In this document: positions 58,164 to 64,000 of the stretch, in pieces
Position numbering within the stretch: the first letter of the stretch is position 1
Layout of the letters: each line of letters begins with the position of its first letter
DNA from: Nitrosococcus halophilus Nc 4
GTDB lineage: Bacteria; Pseudomonadota; Gammaproteobacteria; Nitrosococcales; Nitrosococcaceae
DNA: 64,000 nt
NCBI RefSeq assembly: GCF_000024725.1
Contig: NC_013960.1
Location: 2,280,001 to 2,344,000, forward strand
Reading direction: 5' to 3'
Made by a program: the position numbers and the translations under genes
Notes under the pieces: model-generated
What the model was told of the DNA's origin: nothing
Databases searched by the model: none
What the model saw: the letters and a program-made list of their open reading frames with translations, nothing else

Positions 58164-58253
58164 TACCAATTTCATGTAATTTTGCACTGTATAGGTCTAA
58201 TTTAAACAAACACTTACAACCTTAATAAATTGCATTCTTTTGTCAAATTGGTA
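58164..58253. repeat. 90-bp MITE, copy 2
   Basis: Same length, borders (TACCAATTT...AAATTGGTA) and order as the copy at 56845-56934. The copies flank the truncated proQ and hicBA genes. Confidence 0.75.
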
Positions 58254-58353
58254 TTAGGGGTACCCATTACTAGGGTACGGGGGTACAATACGTTATGTTA
58301 TATCGTAACAATTGGAGGAAAGCGGTTTTTAAGCGTGACGGGAGTTTGAAGGT

Positions 58354-58476
58354 TTGAGCATCGAGCGGCTAACCCGAGCTAAGGCCATCATCGAGGCGCA
58401 CGGAGGCGCAGAGCTGGCCGAGTGGTTTAGTTTATTATCTACTGATATTTTCAAGGGGAAATCAAATGAGTTTTAA
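58354..58476 (+). CDS. Possible small phage-like protein (TTG start)
   Basis: 40 residues beginning MSIERLTRAKAIIEAHGG from TTG 58354; its end overlaps the next gene by 11 bp, as in phage gene strings. Soluble, helical. Codons and overlap support it, but there is no family match. Confidence 0.4.
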   Translation: MSIERLTRAKAIIEAHGGAELAEWFSLLSTDIFKGKSNEF

Positions 58477-58882
58477 GCCTGGGCAAAGCGGCAACCCAGC
58501 AGGGAGGCCGAAAGGGACCAAAGACAAACGGACTGAGTTTAGGGAGCTGTTGCGCCCCCATGCGCCGGATTTAATTAAGAAGGCGGTAGAGATGGCTTTA
58601 GAGGGGGATGCCACCGCGCTAAAGTTGTGTCTAGATAAACTAATCCCCAACCTCAGACCCCAGGCAGAGCCGGTATCCATTCAGTTTAATGGCGAGTCAT
58701 TACTTGAGAAAGGCCAAGAAATTTTAAAGGCAGTCAGTAAGGGGGAGATCACACCAGAGGAAGGGAATCACCTGTTAGCCGCGTTGGCGAACTATGGAGG
58801 GCTTGTTGGCAAGGAGCAGTCTTTGAAAAGGCATCGCGATTACCAGTCGTTTGATGCCATATTTAAAGGAGGCATATTATAA
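58466..58882 (+). CDS. DUF5681-type phage protein (small-terminase-like)
   Basis: 138 residues. The N-terminal FKPGQSGNPAGRPKGTKDKR is the DUF5681 signature found in prophage genes next to terminases, followed by a helical region with a VEMALEGDATALKLCLDKLI stretch. AAGGGG lies 9 bases upstream. No large terminase follows, so this is a phage remnant. Confidence 0.8.
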   Translation: MSFKPGQSGNPAGRPKGTKDKRTEFRELLRPHAPDLIKKAVEMALEGDATALKLCLDKLIPNLRPQAEPVSIQFNGESLLEKGQEILKAVSKGEITPEEGNHLLAALANYGGLVGKEQSLKRHRDYQSFDAIFKGGIL

Positions 58883-59490
58883 AAGCCCAGATGTGGCGCG
58901 CTAGCATCGGCAGATATTTGGTAAATCGCGCTTAAGCGCATCGAGTCACACTGAGTGGTGTTGGATTTTATGTAATACCCCCTGTTCTCCATCTCTGGAG
59001 GTTTCAGATTCTAGACCGGGCAGGTAGCCTATTTTTTATATCCACAAAATTCATACGGGTACCCGCCCACCCTAAATTTCTATAACTTCATGCACCAAAA
59101 CCGGATGGGCAGCCCATTTTTTGCATCCGCAAAATTATTAAGTGGGGGGGTCCTTTCTGGGATTTTATCTCATGCGGGTGCAGGGAACCACGGGAAAAAG
59201 CTACACAGCAAAATTTTTCTAGGATGTCCTTCCTGTTAGCTAAATGTTGACTGGGCAGAAAACCTTACATTGCGGCCACATATGCGAGGGGGTGCGAGCT
59301 TAATGAGTTATCTAGCTTGCGAGCTGTCTAGGCTTGACGGGGAGGGGGATGGGGTGCCTTGTGAGGCGCTTTGTCGGTAGTAAGACGGTACTAGAACACC
59401 CTGGTAAGTATTCCTTCCAAACTGGTAGGGTTAAAGATTAATGTGACTAAACGATAACTGTTGTTGAAAGTATTGAAAATGGGAGAAAAA
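58883..59490. other. Non-coding interval with an imperfect direct repeat
   Basis: About 600 bp with no credible gene. 59018-59054 and 59107-59138 share GCAG..GCC(C/T)ATTTTTT..ATCC.CAAAATT. Could be decayed phage DNA. No integrase or attachment site is evident. Confidence 0.5.
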
Positions 59491-60378
59491 ATGAGAAAAA
59501 GCCTAGCCTTAGTAACTGCTCTATTCGCCTCAACCGCCACCTTAGCCGCCCCCGAGAACGGCTGGTGGTGGAACCCTGCCGAGCCGGGCACAGGATACAA
59601 CATCGAGACGCAGAACGGAACGCTATTTGTCTCCACATTCGTCGATGGCGGGTCCGGTAATCCTGTATGGTACTCAGGTTCAGGGCAGCTTAACAGAAAT
59701 AATATGGCCACTATTAACCTTTCGAACTCTGAAGTCGGGCAGTGTTTGGGATGCAAGTCTACCAGTATTTCATCCAGCGATAGCGGCTTCCAAATAACGC
59801 TAAGCTTCCAAAGTAGAGGTCAGGGAAAGGTAATCATAGACGGAAAGGAGAAACCGATAGAGCGACGTAACTTCAACTATGGCGGTGATCTCCAGAAGTT
59901 ATTAGGAAGATGGAGTTTAATGATCGTAGATGATGGGGTTTTCGGTCTTGGTTTTGGGGATTTCATCAGTTATGACTCAATAGATGGTAAATTCGTGGAA
60001 GGTGTAAGGTTAATGAATGGAAGCCAACCAAGTACTGTAATTTCCACTGATGACGGAAAATATATCGGACTTATCGCGCTTAGAAATGGTTTCGAGGCAA
60101 TAATTTATTTTGGGTTCTCCGCTCTTAATAGAGTAGGAGGGTTGTTCGCCATCATTGACGAAGATGCGACAGCATCAGAAGGTCTTGATGAATTAGAACG
60201 TAATGGGGTTCTATTCATCGGGTATCGCATGACGCCAGGAAGCAGGGCAAACCAAAAATCCTCTAATCTAAGCTCTTTGAGCACCCAAGACACGTTAGTC
60301 TCTCAAGACATGAGGAACTTCTTAGAAGAAGTAATTATTCATTCAGCAGATATTTCTCTGCCTAGTCAAATTAAATAG
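59491..60378 (+). CDS. Secreted protein with a GWWWNP motif, unknown function
   Basis: 295 residues from ATG 59491 (GGAGA upstream): signal peptide (KSLALVTALFASTATLAA), then ENGWWWNPAEPGTGYNIE and GNPVWYSGSG, a motif seen repeatedly in secreted beta-rich proteins of Proteobacteria. A single Cys pair (CLGC). A terminator follows. AT-richer than its core neighbours, fitting transferred DNA. Confidence 0.7.
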   Translation: MRKSLALVTALFASTATLAAPENGWWWNPAEPGTGYNIETQNGTLFVSTFVDGGSGNPVWYSGSGQLNRNNMATINLSNSEVGQCLGCKSTSISSSDSGFQITLSFQSRGQGKVIIDGKEKPIERRNFNYGGDLQKLLGRWSLMIVDDGVFGLGFGDFISYDSIDGKFVEGVRLMNGSQPSTVISTDDGKYIGLIALRNGFEAIIYFGFSALNRVGGLFAIIDEDATASEGLDELERNGVLFIGYRMTPGSRANQKSSNLSSLSTQDTLVSQDMRNFLEEVIIHSADISLPSQIK

Positions 60379-60401
60379 TCAATTTCTAGCTAATAAAATA
60401 C

Positions 60402-60443
60402 AAAACCCTGTTAGCCCCTAACCCCCGGCTGGCGGGGTTTTTG
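60402..60443 (+). terminator. Intrinsic terminator
   Basis: AAAACCCTG pairs with CGGGGTTTT across a GC-rich loop (with an inner CAGCCGGGGG-type stem), followed by TTTGTTT. Ends the secreted-protein transcript. Confidence 0.7.
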
Positions 60444-60902
60444 TTTAGCGTGCTCCCAATACCCTGTGTGGGTGGCGAAGAAATTGGTTACCCCGAATTT
60501 TCGGAGTCCCTAAAAAAGGCTCCCCCGTGCCGGTGGAGAATGAATTGAGAGGTAAGCGAGACCATAAAAAGGGAGAGCATGAATTTTTTCGTCCCCTAAA
60601 AGGGGAGTTTTGCGGTACCTATAAAAACAGAGATAGCGGAGTCTATAAAAGAGCCAAAAACCGAATTGACCCGCCTAAATGCTACCCCATTTGCTACCCG
60701 AGGCTTTTTTGGAGCGGATAAATATCTTGTAAGGTATTGTTAATTAAAGGCTAAGCGTTGCAGGCTTCCACTGTGGCCAAATCCGTCTTACTCCATAAGG
60801 GTGCGCACCCTATTTATAGATTAAAACATGGTGACGGGGTGCCATGCGAGAGCTTGTGCCGGTAAAATGTCTTATCCTTGAGTATTTTGAGGAAACTGAA
60901 TT
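60444..60902. other. Interval without a supported gene
   Basis: 460 bp. A 64-codon plus frame from GTG 60527 has no start signal or family resemblance and I do not call it. A repeat-like CCTATAAAAACAGAGATAGC / TCTATAAAAGAGCC sits at 60618-60656. Otherwise nothing seen. Confidence 0.45.
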
Positions 60903-61157
60903 ATGAAGAAAGTGACACTGACTCTGGCAATCCCAATCGCTATGAGCATAACTGAACAAATCACCCCATTAAGCGAAGCTGAGGTATACGCTAGGTGTCC
61001 TGGGGCATTAGAAACTTTGTGCGAAGGAAGATTGGCTAGGGCAAGAGGTGAGCATCAAAGCGGAACGCCTTTCACACAATTAAACACTATCGCTTCTAGT
61101 GCAACCGCTGCAACTGGCTACATTTCAAATCCGTTTGATTTTGGCGTGTCAAAATAA
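60903..61157 (+). CDS. Small protein with an N-terminal hydrophobic segment, unknown function
   Basis: 84 residues; GAGG upstream of ATG 60903 and a strong terminator after it support a real monocistronic gene. Starts MKKVTLTLAIPIAMSI (weak signal or double-glycine-less leader), then two Cys (ARCPGALETLCEGR) and a Ser/Thr/Ala-rich end. Could be a secreted peptide; no family recognised. Confidence 0.55.
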   Translation: MKKVTLTLAIPIAMSITEQITPLSEAEVYARCPGALETLCEGRLARARGEHQSGTPFTQLNTIASSATAATGYISNPFDFGVSK

Positions 61158-61192
61158 CGTCGCAGCAGGTGCAGGATGCCTATAAGGATATT

Positions 61193-61233
61193 CCGGGGGC
61201 ATATTATTGATACTTACCCCCGGCTGTTTTTTT
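61193..61233 (+). terminator. Strong intrinsic terminator
   Basis: CCGGGGG and CCCCCGG form a perfect 7-bp stem with a 17-nt loop, followed by CTG and seven T. Confidence 0.85.
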
Positions 61234-61335
61234 CATCTATAGGACTTGTTGGGGACTTGATTTTAGAAGGGACAAACAACGATACTAAGCACCCAAGAAA
61301 ATACAGCTTTAAGTATTTGTTTATAAAGTTTTAAA

Positions 61336-61410
61336 TGGTGGGCGATACTGGGATTGAACCAGTGACCCCTGCCGTGTGAAGGCAGTGCTCTCCCGCTGAG
61401 CTAATCGCCC
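61336..61410 (-). tRNA. tRNA-Val (anticodon CAC)
   Basis: Cloverleaf read on the minus strand: acceptor GGGCGAT/ATCGCCC, D-stem GCTC/GAGC, anticodon stem CTGCC/GGCAG with loop TTCACAC (anticodon CAC, reads GTG), T-stem ACTGG/CCAGT with TTCAATC loop, discriminator A and encoded CCA. Its 3' end faces the accessory region, the usual integration side of islands. Confidence 0.95.
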
Positions 61411-61477
61411 TAAGTGAGGTGCAATTTTACGGCCAGACTCTTTCGGGGTCAATGACAACTTTATAGAGGGGAAGGGG

Positions 61478-63147
<1,670 letters not shown>

Positions 63148-63149
63148 GA

Positions 63150-64000
63150 TTATTGCGGTCCACCTACTAGCAATTTTTCTAGCAAGGCCTTTTGGGCATG
63201 GAGGCGATTTTCCGCTTCGTCCCAGACCACGCTTTGCGGGCCATCAATCACCTCTGCGGTGACTTCCTCACCCCGGTGGGCAGGGAGACAGTGCATGAAA
63301 AGGGCATCCTCCTGAGCCAGGGCCATCAGTTTGCTATTGATTTGGTAGTCTGCAAAGTCCTGAAGCCGGCGTAGCTTTTCTTTTTCTTGCCCCATACTGG
63401 TCCAAACATCGGTAACCACCAGGTCAGCTCCTTTGGCCGCCTCCCGTGGGTCTATCATGATTTGCGCCCGTTCCCCCGCCGTTTGCAAAATAGTGGGGTC
63501 GGGTTCATAGCCTACCGGGGTAGCGATCCGCAGCTGGAAATCGAATTGGCAGGCCGCATTAATGTAGGATTGGCACATGTTGTTACCATCCCCTATCCAG
63601 GCGATGGTTCGGCCCTGGATACCTCCCCGGTGCTCGAGGTAGGTTTGAATGTCCGCCAGTAACTGGCAGGGATGATAGCCATCTGTGAGGGCATTGATTA
63701 CGGGTACCCGGGAGTAGGCCGCGAAGCGCTCCAACATCGAGTGGGAAAAGGTGCGGACCATCAAACAATCCACCATCCGGGAGAGGACCCGGGCCGTATC
63801 TTCTATGGGTTCTCCCCGTCCGAGTTGGGTATCCTGGGGTGAGAGGAAGATGGCACTGCCACCCAATTGGGCCATGCCTGCCTCAAAGGAGACGCGGGTA
63901 CGGGTGGAGGATTTCTCGAACAGCATCCCAAGTACTTTGTTTTTCAGGGGCTCGTAGATTTTCCCCTGCCGTTGTAGGGTTTTGAGATCCATGGCCCGCA
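63150..64000 (-). CDS. argF: Ornithine carbamoyltransferase (5' end outside window)
   Basis: At least 283 residues; the frame continues through the right edge ([13 protein letters not shown]), so about 25 N-terminal residues are missing. Carbamoyl-phosphate motif [35 protein letters not shown], and [11 protein letters not shown] with the ornithine-site Cys. Arginine synthesis. A normal OTCase, unlike the carbamoyltransferase at 22241-23323. Confidence 0.96.
   Translation of the reverse strand, partial: RAMDLKTLQRQGKIYEPLKNKVLGMLFEKSSTRTRVSFEAGMAQLGGSAIFLSPQDTQLGRGEPIEDTARVLSRMVDCLMVRTFSHSMLERFAAYSRVPVINALTDGYHPCQLLADIQTYLEHRGGIQGRTIAWIGDGNNMCQSYINAACQFDFQLRIATPVGYEPDPTILQTAGERAQIMIDPREAAKGADLVVTDVWTSMGQEKEKLRRLQDFADYQINSKLMALAQEDALFMHCLPAHRGEEVTAEVIDGPQSVVWDEAENRLHAQKALLEKLLVGGPQ

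Noticed and set aside
60527-60721. 64-codon plus frame starting at GTG
   Set aside because: No ribosome binding site, no family, short internal repeats; treated as non-coding.
63150-64000. argF as a truncated gene starting at ATG 63992
   Set aside because: The frame stays open to the window edge and the N-terminal family residues are missing, so it is cut by the window, not truncated.

Overview
The window reads as chromosomal DNA of a gammaproteobacterium of the Chromatiales type. My best guess is a Nitrosococcus-like marine ammonia oxidiser, because of the mix of PEP carboxylase, an extra N-type F-ATPase operon, PEP-CTERM sorting, GlrK/QseG/GlrR and the general look of the proteins. That assignment is inference; no 16S rRNA is present. 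The gene set is dense, with many 1-20 bp overlaps, and is punctuated by small mobile elements.

Layout. 1-5.6 kb: end of ftsY, then a divergent run of two M16 proteases, rsmD, coaD and a ferredoxin, and an aldo/keto reductase. 5.6-6.6 kb: non-coding region with a transposon-end hairpin and a HEARO/omegaRNA-like structure. 6.6-15 kb: gamma-glutamyltransferase; then, on the minus strand, glgA, ppc, a NUDIX hydrolase and an eIF2B/ribose-1,5-bisphosphate isomerase-like protein, with a second longer HEARO-like RNA between glgA and ppc. 15.2-22.1 kb: zwf followed at once by rfbB-A-C-D (dTDP-rhamnose), and convergent asnB. 22.2-27.4 kb: a tight six-gene minus-strand operon (fibronectin-like protein, M20 carbamoylase/amidohydrolase, isochorismatase-fold hydrolase, Na+/solute symporter, 40-residue membrane protein, altered aspartate-carbamoyltransferase-like enzyme). 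It is the best candidate here for an undescribed catabolic system. 27.5-31.1 kb: glrK-qseG-glrR. 31.2-35.1 kb: a stand-alone atpR, a RAYT/REP element with a nested insertion, a PEP-CTERM protein behind a sigma-54 promoter, and a subtilase. 35.5-41.8 kb: N-type ATPase operon atpD-C-Q-B-E-F-A-G, whose missing atpR is the detached copy at 31.2 kb.

42-48 kb: small conserved proteins, an HPF-cold-shock fusion, yidD, an IS607 remnant, an M23 peptidase and two unrecognised secreted or anchored proteins. 48-54 kb: a decayed yhiI-rbbA-yhhJ exporter locus (truncation, 13-nt deletion and frameshift, in-frame amber codon) next to a MacA-like adaptor and an orphan ABC ATPase. 54.5-61.3 kb: accessory region with a TPR protein, a complete IS1 element with 8-bp target duplication, a 59-residue tail-anchored protein, two 90-bp MITEs (one supplies the start codon of a truncated ProQ), a hicBA toxin-antitoxin pair and phage-like fragments. 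It is bounded by tRNA-Val(CAC). 61.4-64 kb: amgK-murU peptidoglycan recycling and the end of argF.
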